DNA from: Jaltomata sinuosa
Taxonomy: Eukaryota > Streptophyta > Magnoliopsida > Solanales > Solanaceae
DNA length: 64,000 nt
Assembly: GCA_003996215.1 (NCBI GenBank)
Contig: QJPP01001920.1
Span: forward strand, 1 to 64,000
Direction of reading: 5' to 3'
A program made the translations under genes and the position numbers. Positions 36,201 through 46,862 of the stretch are shown here, piece by piece (within the stretch, counting starts at the first letter, position 1; the number at the start of each line of letters is the position of its first letter). The notes under the pieces are model-generated. The model did no database searches. It saw only the letters and a list, made by a program, of their open reading frames with translations, and was not told the origin of the DNA.

Positions 36201-36212
36201 CCTAGGCCGCCT

Positions 36213-37130
36213 TTTACTATTTTAAAATAATTTTGGAATAATATTTTTTCTAAAATTAAAAGTTATTTCAAAATTAATTTGAACCTAACTTCATCATTTT
36301 TAAGTAAGAATATATATTTTTTGTATTTAATTATATCGAATTATATTGATTTTACTTAAAGAAAATATTTTAAAAATTATTTTGAGTGAAAATCATGCTT
36401 AAATAGAAGAATACTTTATTTTTTCTCAAAATTTGTTTAAAATTGGCAATTAGTTGTGTAATTACTCTCTTGATTTGGAATAAAATTATTGTGATGTATA
36501 AAATAATAATTGTTAATTGTGGAAATTAAAAGCTCATTAATTAGTTTGGAATTGAAATCATCTTTATTCAATTGACCCATTTTACCATTTCTTGAATCGA
36601 TTTGGCTACTTTTTAAATTAATTTAGTCAAAATTTTCAATTGAGTTTATCAACCATTTAATCCTTAGGCCAACTCCCAAATTAATTCTCCAAGCCCAATT
36701 AAATTCTCCAAGACCCGGCCCACTCCTTATTTTTCCCAACTAAATCCCTCCTCTCAGATTATACAACATACACATATAACTCACACGCGTTTTCCTAACT
36801 TGGCCATTTTGATCGAAAATAAATTTTTTTGCACAAATGCCTCAAAATAAAATTCAATCCAATTTTAACACTCAAGGAGGTATGCTTCATGTACACCATC
36901 AAATCAAGAAAAGTTCATGAATTTGGCCAAGAATTTCACTGGGGTCATTCATCAAACACATCATACTTTAGAGCAACTATGGGTACTCATATTTTTCCAT
37001 TTTTTAGATCAAGAAGCACACTCTTTCTCAAACTCAATCTCACCCAGCTAAAAACAATAATTTCTAACAAATTAACTCAAAAATAATCACTAACCATGCC
37101 CTAGGTGTTGAGAGAAAATAGTGAAAAGAG
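36213..37130. repeat. P' repeat and presumed duplication junction
   Basis: At about 36212 the Q end (GCCTAGGCCGCC) joins the middle of a P block (TTTTACTATTTTAAAATAA) in the same orientation. In the right copy the same Q end instead continues into CTCTTGCAAGG and a Tat-like integrase. The join is therefore the best candidate for the breakpoint between the two duplicated units. From 36700 to 37130 P' matches 61880-62312 rather than the first P. Confidence 0.65.
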
Positions 37131-38115
37131 GGAGACAATCTTACAATCACAACGAGTATAAGAAGTTAGTATTCCATACCTGGTCTCTTGCAAGGATGAG
37201 CAAAATTGGTATTGAAATTTGAAGGTGTGAGGAAAAGAGAACCAGATCGAGCCTTTGAGGAGAGAAACAAACATATTTTTTTGTGTTTTCAATTGAAGTG
37301 CCTAATTCAGTTTAATACCTCGGGATCCATTTTTTGGTCAAGTGTCGCAATTGAGGACATCAAGAAAATCCAATTCTCCACAAATGCGGTCAGAGATTCG
37401 CATTGCGGTATTTTCCCCTTCTTCAAGAATCACATTTATGGTTTAAAGGCCACAATTGTGATATATGCAGCTGGGTAAGTTGTTCTTCTCTCATTTTTTC
37501 TATTGTGCATTTTTGCTCACTCTTTTATAAACCTATACCAATCACCTTCAAACACCATCAAACTTGATAGAATGACCAAGAATAGTCAACTAAATTATTC
37601 TAAAAATGAAAATTCCAAAAGCGACTTCAAAATTTTAAAATGATGAGTTTCCTCCCATCAAGCGCTTGATTTAGCATTCACGATGCAAGTCAATCTTACT
37701 TTTCCCGTGAACCTTTTGTCAAACTTTAAATCATGAACCTGGTGATGGTAACTAAGCAAAAAGGCCATTTTCTCAGTGTCATATCTTACACTTTTTGGCC
37801 TTTAAGTGAGGGATATCATTTTGTCTTCTTGGTATGACAAACTTAAAAATAAACACACTTTGATCCTTATATTCAAAACTCTCAATCGACTTGATTGTTT
37901 TCATTCCCATATCATCAACCAAGCACAACGTTGAAAAATGGGTGGAATGCGATCGAAGTCTCTCCATTTTCAAAGTTGCTCCATTCTTGACATCCTCACC
38001 TTCAAATGAAGTAGAGTTCTCAAAAATAATTTATTGAACTATTCTTTACAACTCTAGTCTCATTTCTTCAATTGTGGCATCTTGAGTTACTTCAAACTCA
38101 TTTTCATCCCAAGAT
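37131..38115. repeat. gypsy-like remnant left of element B
   Basis: Non-coding sequence with a block near 37640-37700 ('cctcccatcaagcgcttga') that resembles downstream untranslated parts of Athila/Tat elements. It is the left flank of element B's target site and its counterpart for the left copy lies outside the window. Open frames at 37206-37478 and 37779-37973 have no recognisable domain. Confidence 0.45.
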
Positions 38116-38120
38116 GTCAT

Positions 38121-38774
38121 TGTAATGATCCTTCTGGTCATTTTCGCATTTATGCTTTCTTAGCACTATTAGAGCTTTTCTGTAGCTGTCCCAAGTCATT
38201 TATGACTTGCTGGGACCGGTGGTTTGGTGCCCTGGCCGTTCATTTGGTCTTTATGGCCGTTTCCCTATTTAGAGATGAGTCTTATTAAGAGTTATGTTAC
38301 CGAATCGTGCGATAGTGATTTGCAAACGTATGACCTCAACTGACCTTGTGGGCAGGTCGAACCTGATTCGAGGTGTCGTGTGACCTTCACCTTCATCCCG
38401 TACCAAAGGTGTGCGAGCCTAAATTTGAGAATTTTTGTAACATCACGGTATTTGAAAATATTTGATTTAAATTAGGACTTGGTAAAAAGTTTTATTTTTC
38501 TAAAAATATTTTAAACATTTATGAAAAAAGAATACCTTTGTTATGATATATTTGTGTATGTATTTATTTTATAATAGTTTTATAAGTTATTAATATTTTT
38601 AATGGAGATAGTAAACTTAGTTGTGTTAAAAATTATTATTATAATATAGTAGGTTTAATTTGAAATGATTTTCTATTATGAGATATTCAAAAAGTTATAT
38701 ATATCTTAGCACGAACCTACGCAATACCCGAGTACATTTATAATGAGAAAAGAAAATATATTTTTGTATTTTAA
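38121..38774 (+). repeat. 5' LTR of element B (right), part 1
   Basis: It starts TGTAATGATCCTTCTGG and matches the start of the 3' LTRs at 12851 and 53628. It stops at the TTTAA where A is inserted. This is the only 5' end of a B 5' LTR in the window. Confidence 0.9.
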
Positions 38775-40832
38775 TGTAACGACCGGGTCCGTCATTACGG
38801 GTTTGGGAGTTTGAAATTCGGGGATAGGCTAGCCTCGGTCAGTTTTGGAGTGAGGTGGAGTCTAGGGAAATCCGGGTAAGGATTGGGTTAGGAGTCTTAT
38901 TTTGATTTAGTTTTTCATGTAGCCAAGTCATAAAGGAGTCCGGGGGACTTTTTGGAATCGAATTCGGGTAAGTAGAACTCCCAGAATCGAGGTTGATGTG
39001 AAGAGGTTGTTTCGAAACGTTGGAAAAACAAGTGTGTTGTAAAATGGACTAGTTTTGGAGATTTTATGACTTTCTATTCCGTGTCAACTATCATGGCGGT
39101 TGACACTCCGCCATAGCGACCTCCGCTATAGCGGAGTAATTACCACTACAGCGGAAGTCAATACCGGTCAGCCTCCGCCATAGCGGATGACTCCGCTACG
39201 GTGGTACCGCTATAGCGATCTATAGCGGGTCTCAACAAGAATTAATGCAGAAACATTTCCCAAAATATTCAGTTTTCACAATTTCATTTTGGAAGAAGGG
39301 CAAGGCGATTCCAGGCGATTTTCCTCCGTTTTCCATTATTTTTCTTCCCTAAGGTAAGGTTTCTACTCCCCAAACTTCGTACTACTTTTCCTACGCGGTA
39401 GAATTGCTATGAGGGAACTTGGGGAAAGGTTGGAATAACCTAGGGATGGTAGAATCCGGGGAAGAAGGGGGGATTCTAGGCATGAAATTTCTTGGGTATT
39501 GTTAAAACCAAGGTTTATTGATCGCATGTTGTTAGATTCTCTATTTTATCCGTGAAAATGATAGAACTAGGGGAATTAATGGCGGGAAACCTGGGAAAAA
39601 GGGTAGGATGATCATGGTTGGTCTGAGATTTGGTATTTGGTGTAATACAGGTAATACGCAGGCCTTGTTTGTTAATTCAAGTACTTGTATGTTGTTTTAG
39701 ACCAAGAACGAGAAAGGAATCCAGAACATGGGAAAGCTCGGGTTGAGTAGAGCTTGAATCTTTTTGAGGTAGGTGATGGCTTACGATTCCTGTGAATGTT
39801 GTATATTTTTGTACTCTTATCTAAGTGTTTGTATGAATTACATTGCTTAGAGGAATTGTTTTGAATACTAACGGTTGTCTCGGGTACCACTCCTGGTACA
39901 GAATACTAACGGTTGGCTTGGGTACCACGCCTAGTACGGGATACTAACGGTTGGCTCGGGTACCATGCCGGGTACAGGTTTATTTTAATGCATCATTGCA
40001 TTGATATTATTGTATTGCATTAACTGTTGTTGGTTCCGTGAGTGGACCGGGCAGTTTTATTGAAATGTGATATTTGTTGGTGGTCCTTGAGTTATCCAGA
40101 ATCCTGTTGTATCGATTGAGTTAGCCTTGGATTAGGCCGGGTTGTCTGGTTAACACTTAGGTGTTGTTAGAGGGGATCCTAGTATGGGTCCAGGTTAGAC
40201 GAAAAGGGATAGTTTATTGGTTATATGATTGTTGCTTACAGTTAGAAAAGGTGGATTTCATGCGGGAACAAGGTAGGTAGAGACTTGTAGTCTAGGGGTG
40301 CATGTTGACTTGTTGCATGTCTTTCTTAGTTATACTTGGTTTGTTGTACTGACTATACACTGTTTTTATTTGGAACTGGCTGATGATCCTACCAGCATAC
40401 AGTGGTGGTGTACTGATACTGCACTTGCTTTTCTTTTTGTGAGTACAGGCAATCTTCCAGCGGTTAAGACGCGACCTCATCTGTAGTACCGGCATTTCCA
40501 GGCTTCAAGGGTGAGCTGATTTGATCGAGCTACCTTGAATTTATCATTATATTTGTAACCCACTTGTTTTGAGCTTAAACTATTTCCTTATTTTGGGGTT
40601 GCATCCTCATATTCTAGACATTGGTAGATTGTTTGGTACTGCGACTTTCAGATTCTAGGGGTAATTTTTGCTGCTTTATATTAATGAAGTGGTTTTGTTA
40701 TTATTGCATTGCTAGTTTAATTTCCACACTTTGGTTTTGAGCTGTTAGAATGGTTAAATTCAGGGAAAGTGATGGTTCGCTCACCCAGGAGGGGTTGGGT
40801 GAGTGCCTCTCACAGCAGTCTACATCATGACA
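38775..40832 (+). repeat. 5' LTR of element A (right), 2.06 kb
   Basis: It runs from TGTAACGACC to TGACA. It holds a palindrome-rich block at about 39090-39230, including the perfect 16-mer CTCCGCTATAGCGGAG at 39121-39136. Three tandem units of about 44 bp containing CTAACGGTTGGCTCGGG lie at 39867-39977. It lacks about 40 bp near its start that the 3' LTRs carry (GTAGTCCAATAGTGCC in the 3' LTR). Confidence 0.9.
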
Positions 40833-40836
40833 AAGA

Positions 40837-40849
40837 TGGTATCAGAGCC
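40837..40849 (+). other. primer binding site of element A
   Basis: TGGTATCAGAGCC lies four bases after the LTR end, complementary to the initiator Met tRNA 3' end. Same type as in B and C. Confidence 0.92.
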
Positions 40850-41052
40850 CTAGGTTTGTTGATCTAGTCTTACCAAACAAGTCTAGTAGAGTCTTGCGGA
40901 ATGGTGCGGAGACGTTCGTACTTTTCTTCGAGAGGCTATGGGGCTTTGGGAAAAACTATCTCTTCCTTTTTTCCTTCTTGCCATAACTCGATTCCAATTG
41001 GTATCTGGTGATACAAATTGGTATCTAACCTCATCCACTATTTTGTCCGCAG

Positions 41053-42460
41053 ATGGTTAATACAAGGAACAATAGAGCTAGAGCAGCGGTCCCAGCAGCG
41101 GGCCTGGCTGTCCGTGGTAGAGGTAGGGGAAGGGGCAGAGGACGAGGTAGAGCTGCACCCACCAAGGGTGGAGCTCAAGCGACTGCTGGAGAGCGTGAAT
41201 CAACCCCTCCCCCACCTCAGGAACATGTTGTTGAAGATGTAGAAGTTGTGGCTGAAGATGGCGAGGCATAGGCGAAGCAGCACCGGTTAGGGGTGCAGGA
41301 CTTCCTGATATGACACCAAAAGCTTTTCAACAGGTTTGGAATATTTTGAGTGGGTTGGTGGGTGATGGAGCCATACCCGCGACATTTGCAAATTAGGCTT
41401 TGAATACTCAGCCAGCGGTTACTACAGCACCTAGGATGGACTCCACTTCAGGCACGAATGACTTCTTCAGGCCAATGCTAGGCCTAGTGATGACAAGGAA
41501 TGAGCATGAGATGTTGACCAAGTTTCTCAAGATGAAACCTCCGACATTTCAGGGTACCAACAAGGAGGATGCCTATGAGTTTATCTTGGATTGATATGAG
41601 AGGTTGCGCAAGTTGGGTATTGTACGTCATCATGGGGTTGAGTTTGTCATATTTCCGCTGCAGGGTGATGCTAAGCAGTGGTGGAGGTCTCATGTAGAGT
41701 GTCGGTCTTCTGTTCTACCCCCACTGACTTGGGAACAATTCCACGCTTTGTTTTTAGAGAAGTACGTACCCCGTACTTTAAGGAACCAGAAGAAGGATGA
41801 GTTCTTGAACTTGGAGCAGGGTAGCATGTCAGTCTCTACTTACGAGGCTAAGTTCCACGCTTTGTCTCATTTTGCCACCAGATGTTGGGTTCCGAGAAGG
41901 AACGGGTTCGATTTTTTGTGAAAGGTTTGAATACTGAGCTACAAGTACTGTCAGTGCATATGACTTCATCAGGGAGGGGCTTCAATGAAGTGGTAGATTA
42001 TGTGAAGAAATTGGAAGGGGTCAAGCAAGCCGGGCAGGCCAAGACTTTAGCCAAGAAGCCCCGGCATGAAGAAAATTTTGGTAGTTCATACTCCAGGGGC
42101 CAGAATCAGCAGGCATACCAAGCCTATCCTATTCAGTCATCTCTACCAGCTGCTACAGGTGGTCATCAGGGAGCTCATAATCAGTCTTCAGCTCCTAGAG
42201 GCTAGGGAGAATCTTATACATCAGTTAGCAGGCCTACACTTGACCGTGGTTGCTTCCATTGTGGTGATCTAGGCCACTTTAAGAGGGAGTGCCCACTCAG
42301 GCAGACAGGTAATCAGGGTCAGCAACAGTCTAGAGTGGTGGTCCCAGCAGGTAGAGGTGGTAATGCTAGAGGTCGTCAACAGGGTGGGCAAGGTAACTTT
42401 CAAGGAGGGCGGGGCGACAGAGGGAACAGCGGCGCGGGAAGGGGTGCAGTGTAGCCGGCC
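41053..42460 (+). pseudogene. gag of element A (right)
   Basis: The ATG at 41053 gives a basic N-terminus with an RGRGRGRGRG run and ends at a stop at 41269-41271. The frame reappears at 41400-41594 (EHEMLTKFLKMKPPTFQGT) and 41604-41921 (capsid core, LTWEQFHALFLEKYVP), then frameshifts at about 41878-41890 to 41882-42205. The CCHC knuckle at 42251-42292 is intact. At least three stops and one frameshift make it a pseudogene, although each piece is readily recognised. The N-terminal part is not seen in the left copy because of the window edge. Confidence 0.88.
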
Positions 42461-42520
42461 TGAAAAGTTGCCCAGATTGATGATCGGGCTTATTGCTATG
42501 CATTTCTAGGGAGAACTGGG

Positions 42521-42960
42521 GTGGAAGCATCAGATGCGATGATCACAGGTACCATTCTTGTCTGCGATAAAATGGTTTCGATATTATTCGACCCAGGTTC
42601 TACATATTCTTATGTATCTGTGAGTTTTGCGTTGGGTTTGGAATTAATTTGTGATATCCTTGATTCCCCTATCTATGTTTCTACCCTAGTTGGAGAGTCT
42701 GTGATTGTGACTCATGTTTATCATGACTGTTCTGTTGTGTTTGTGGGGTTGCATACTTGGGTAGACTTGGTAATCCTAGATATGGTTGATTTTGATATTA
42801 TCTTGGGCATGACCTGGATGTCCCTTTATCATGCTGTGTTAAACTATAACACCAAGACGGTGGCTCTAGATATTTTGGGTAAAGATAGGATAGAGTGGAA
42901 GGTGTGTACAGGCCTAAGCCAGTTGAGATCATATCATTTATTCGGGCTAGAAAGTTAGTG
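42521..42960 (+). pseudogene. protease of element A (right)
   Basis: Active site LFDPGSTYSYVS followed by FDIILGMTW. A one-base loss at about 42898 shifts the frame out of the 42521-42958 reading frame into 42895-43383, which carries the PR-RT linker. Confidence 0.85.
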
Positions 42961-42964
42961 GGAA

Positions 42965-44105
42965 GAGGGTGTCTAGCCTTCTTGGCTCATCTCCGAAATG
43001 ATAGTGTGGAGTCCCCATCTATTGAGTCAGTTCCAATTATTTCTGAGTTTCGAGAGGTGTTTCTAGCGGATTTGTGTGCGATGCCTCCGGACAGGGATAT
43101 AGACTTTTGTATTGATTTGGAGCCAGACACTCATCCCATTTCCATTCCTCCGTATCGTATGGCTCCGGCAGTGTTAAGGGAACTTAAGACTCAGCTACAG
43201 GAACTCCTAGATAAGGGATTTATCCATCCCAGTGCATCGCATTGGGGTGCTCCTGTTTTGTTTGCCAATCATTTTCGTATTGTGTTGGACATCTTGAGAT
43301 GCCAGAAGCTTTATGCCAAGTTCACTAAGTATGAGTTTTGGTTGACTTCAGTTGCATTCCTGGGGCATGTAGTGTCAGAATAGAGGGTAATGGTGGATCC
43401 CCAGAAGATTGAGGCAGTCAAAAGTTAGGCCCGGCCTAGCTCTGTGATAGAGGTGAGGAGTTTTGTTGGGCTCGCAGGGTACTACCAGAGGTTTGTTAAG
43501 GATTTTGCGTCTATTGCTACTCACCTGACCAAGCTGACACATAAAGATGTACCATTCGTGTGGTCCGATAAGTGTGAGGAGAGCTTCAAAAAGCTCAAGA
43601 CACTTCTTACCACGGCTCTTATATTGTTCTTGCTGGTTGAAGGTAAAGACTTTATTGTTTATGGTGATGCTTCACATTCTAGTTTGGGTTTTGTGTTGAT
43701 GCAGGATAGGAATGTGATATAACCTATGCATCTAGGCAGTTGAAGGTGCATGAGAGGAACTACCCGACTCACGACTTAGAGTTGGCAGCAGTGGTCTTTG
43801 CACTCAAGATTTTGATACACTATCTCTGTGGTGTCAAGTATGAGGTGTTCACCGATCATCACAGTCTGCATCATATGTTCACTCAGAAGGATTTGACTTT
43901 GAGGCAGAGAAGGTGGATGGAGTTATTGAAGCACTATGATATGACTATTCAATATCATCCGAGTAAGGCTAATATGGTGGCAGACGCATTGAGCCGAAAG
44001 ACAGTTAGCATGGGTAGTTTGGCTTGTTTGGGGGTGTCCAAACGACCACTAGCAAGGGAAATTGGGGCTTTGGAGGCCAAGTCCATGCACTTGGGTGTTT
44101 CATAA
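42965..44105 (+). pseudogene. core-deleted RT and RNase H of element A (right)
   Basis: The RT N-terminus (MPPDRDIDFCIDLEP, then SHWGAPVLF) is joined at about 43258-43275 to the thumb region (KLYAKFTKYEFWL), without the FIDD catalytic box. This is the same deletion as in the left copy. A stop at 43381-43383 and another near 43426 follow. RNase H spans about 43653-44105 with YGDASHSSLG, FTDHHSLH and MVADALSRK, and a shared 2-base frameshift at about 43722. Confidence 0.88.
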
Positions 44106-44207
44106 CAGGATGGGTTGTTGGCCAGCATTAAGGTCAAAGCCACCTTCATAGAGAAAATAAAGGCCAAATAGTTTCCGGGGAATCCAGGGACATCATGTTA
44201 GACTCCG

Positions 44208-45560
44208 ATGGAGTGCTACATTTCAGAGAAAGGATTTATTTTCCTCGGGTTGATGATATTATTCAGAAATCTTGGAGAAGCTAATGGTTCGCGGTACTCA
44301 ATTCATCCGGGTGTGACTAAAATGTACAGGAACTTGAGGCAGCGTTACTGGTGGCCCGGGATGAAAAGGGACATAGTCGACTTTGTGTCCAAATGTCAGA
44401 ACTGCCAGCAGGTAAAGTATGAACATTAGAGACCTGCAGGACTACTTCAAAGAATGCCAATTCCAGAGTGGTAGTGGGAAAGGATAGCCATGGACTCTGT
44501 GGTGGGTCTTCCCAGGACATTGGGGAAGTATGACTCAATTTGGGTCATTATTGACAGGCTGACCAAGTCCGCTCACTTCATTCTGGTCAGGGTAGATTAA
44601 AATTTGCAATAATTGGCTAAGATCTACGTGAAGGAGATTGTGAGATTACATGGGGTGCCACTGTCCATCATTTCAGACAGGGGTACATAGTTCATCTCTA
44701 AATTTTAGGGAAAGCTACATGAAGAGTTGGGTACACACCCTTTTAGCACACCCTTCCATCCTCAGACTGATGGTCAGTTAGAGAGGACGGTTCAGGTATT
44801 GGAGGACATGCTGAGAGCATGAGTGATGGACTTTGGGGGTCATTGGGACCAGTTCCTACCATTGTGTGAATTCTCGTACAACAATAGCTACCACTCCAGT
44901 ATTGACATGGCACCATTCGAGGCATTGTATGAGAGGAGCTGCATATCACCGATTGGGTGGTTTGAGGAAGGCGATGTAAATCCTTTGGGAGTGGAATTGG
45001 TGAAGGAAGCACAAGAAAAGGTAAGGGGCATTCAGGACAAATTGTTGGTTGCCCAAAGCAGGCAGAAGAAGTATGCAGATCACAAGGTATGGGACATGGA
45101 ATTTCAGGTTTGTGAACAGGTATTGTTGAAATTGTCACCAATGAAGGGAGTTATGCGATTTATTAAGGAGGGCAAGCTTAGACCTCGGTTCATCGGTCCA
45201 TTTGAGGTTCTTGAGATTGTGAAGCCAGTGGCTTACAAGTTAGCACTGCCGCCCAGTTTATCGGGCATCCATCCGGTATTCCATGTATCTATGCTTAAGC
45301 GATACCATGGGGATGGGGACTACATCATCAAGTGGGATGAGGTGCTTTTCGATAAGGATCTTCGTTATGAAGAGGAACCAGTCTTAATTCTTGTTCGGGA
45401 TGTCCAGAAGTTAAGGACAAAGGTGATTGATATGGTAAAGGTTTAGTGGAAGCATCATCCGGTTGATGAATCCACTAGGGAAACTGAGAAGTACATGCGA
45501 GATAAGTACCCTCAATTGTTTGAGGATTCAGGTACTACACTTTCTTTCCTTTATTTCCGT
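44208..45560 (+). pseudogene. integrase and chromodomain-like tail of element A (right)
   Basis: H2C2 domain at about 44288-44420 (IHPGVTKMYRNL...CQNCQQVK). The core is broken by TAG codons around 44426, 44596 and 44686. MDSVVGLP at about 44490 has Ser where Phe is usual. The frame 44823-45446 is the longest intact piece (207 codons), covering the core end and GPY-like region (RFIGPFEVLEIV, HPVFHVSMLKRY). The chromodomain-like tail follows after a TAG at 45444-45446 that the left copy also has. Confidence 0.87.
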
Positions 45561-45611
45561 AAATTTGGGTTTGATCATTTGGGGATGAATGATGGGTAAA
45601 TTGGTATCTGT

Positions 45612-46862
45612 TGTAACAACCAGGTCTGTCATTATGGGTAGTCCAATAGTGCCAAGTTTTAGAGTTAGAAAACTCCGGGTTTGGGAGTTTGAAATTCGGG
45701 GCTAGGCTAGCCTCGGCCGGTTTTGGAGTGAGGTGGAGTCTAGGGAAATCCGGGTTAGGATTGGTTAGGAGTCTTGTTTTGAGCTAGTTTTCCATGTAAC
45801 CAAGTCATAAAGGAGTCCTGGGGACTTTTCGGAATCAAATTCGGGTAAGTACAACTCCTGGAATCGAGGTTGACGTGAAGAGGTTGTTTCAGAACGTCGG
45901 AAAAAAAAGTGTGTTGTAAAATGGACTAGTTTTGGAGATTTTATGACTTTCTATTCCGTGTCAACCGCTATGGCGGTTGACACTCCGCCATAGTGACCTC
46001 CGCTGTAGCGGAGAAATTACCGCTACAGCAAAAGTCAACGTCGGTCAGCCTCCACCATAGCGGATGACTCCGCTATGGTGGTACCGCTATAGGAGGGCTC
46101 GATGGGAATTAATGCAGAAACATTCCCTAAAACGTTCAATTTTCATAATTTCATTAACCGATTTTCCTATGTTTTCCATTATTTTTCTTCCCTAAGGTAA
46201 GGTTTCTACTCCCCAAACTTCGTACTACTTTTCCTACGTGAAAGAATTGCTAGAAGGAAACTTGGGGAAAGGTTGGAATAAACTAGGGATGGTAGAATCC
46301 GGGGAAGAAAGGGGATTTTAGGCATGAAAGTTCTTGGGTATTGTTAAAAACAAGGTTTATTTATTGCATGTTGTTAGATTCTCTATTTTATCCATGAAAA
46401 TGATAAAACTAGGGAATTAATGGCGGGAAACCCAGGAAAAAGGGTAGGATGATCATGGTTGGTCTAGGATTTAGGAATTGGTGTAATCAAAGTAATACGC
46501 AGGCCTTGTTTGTTAATTCAAGTACTAGTATGTTGTTTTACACCAAGAACGAGAAAGGAATCCGGAATATGAGAAAGCTCGAGTTGAGTAGAGCTTGGAT
46601 CATTTCGAGGTAGGTGATGGCTTACGATTCCAATGAATGTTGTATATTTTTGTACTCTTATCTAAGTGTTTGTATGAATTACATTGCTTAGAGTAATTGT
46701 TTAGAATATCTAAGGGTCCTGTTTTACAGTATGTGGATTGAGTACTAGTCCTGTCCGCACTTTGATTTTGAGCTGTTAGAATAGTTAAGTTCGGGGAAGT
46801 GATGGTTCGCTCACCCGGGAGGGGTTGGGTGAGTGCCACTCACGGACGTATGTATCGTGACA
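45612..46862 (+). repeat. 3' LTR of element A (right), internally deleted
   Basis: It starts TGTAACAACC and ends GTGACA. Compared with 4030-6209 it lacks everything between the 'tgtggattga' block (about 46740) and the terminal 'gcactttgattttgagctg' block (about 46758). That removes roughly 0.9 kb, including the 44-bp tandem units. The left copy keeps this part, so the deletion followed the segmental duplication. Confidence 0.9.

Larger units (their letters stand above)
38775..46862 (+). mobile_element. Ty3/Gypsy chromovirus A, complete right copy
   Basis: Complete 8.1-kb element flanked by TTTAA at 38770-38774 and 46863-46867. It comprises a 5' LTR (38775-40832), primer site (40837-40849), gag start (41053), pol to about 45540, and a 3' LTR (45612-46862). 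The 3' LTR is about 0.8-0.9 kb shorter than the 5' LTR through one internal deletion. The same insertion exists in the left copy at the identical base, so A and B were duplicated together. Confidence 0.93.

Noticed and set aside
41018..41271. Arg-Gly-rich RNA-binding host protein (RGRGRG run)
   Set aside because: Position after the primer site and continuation into the capsid domain show it is the gag N-terminus of element A.
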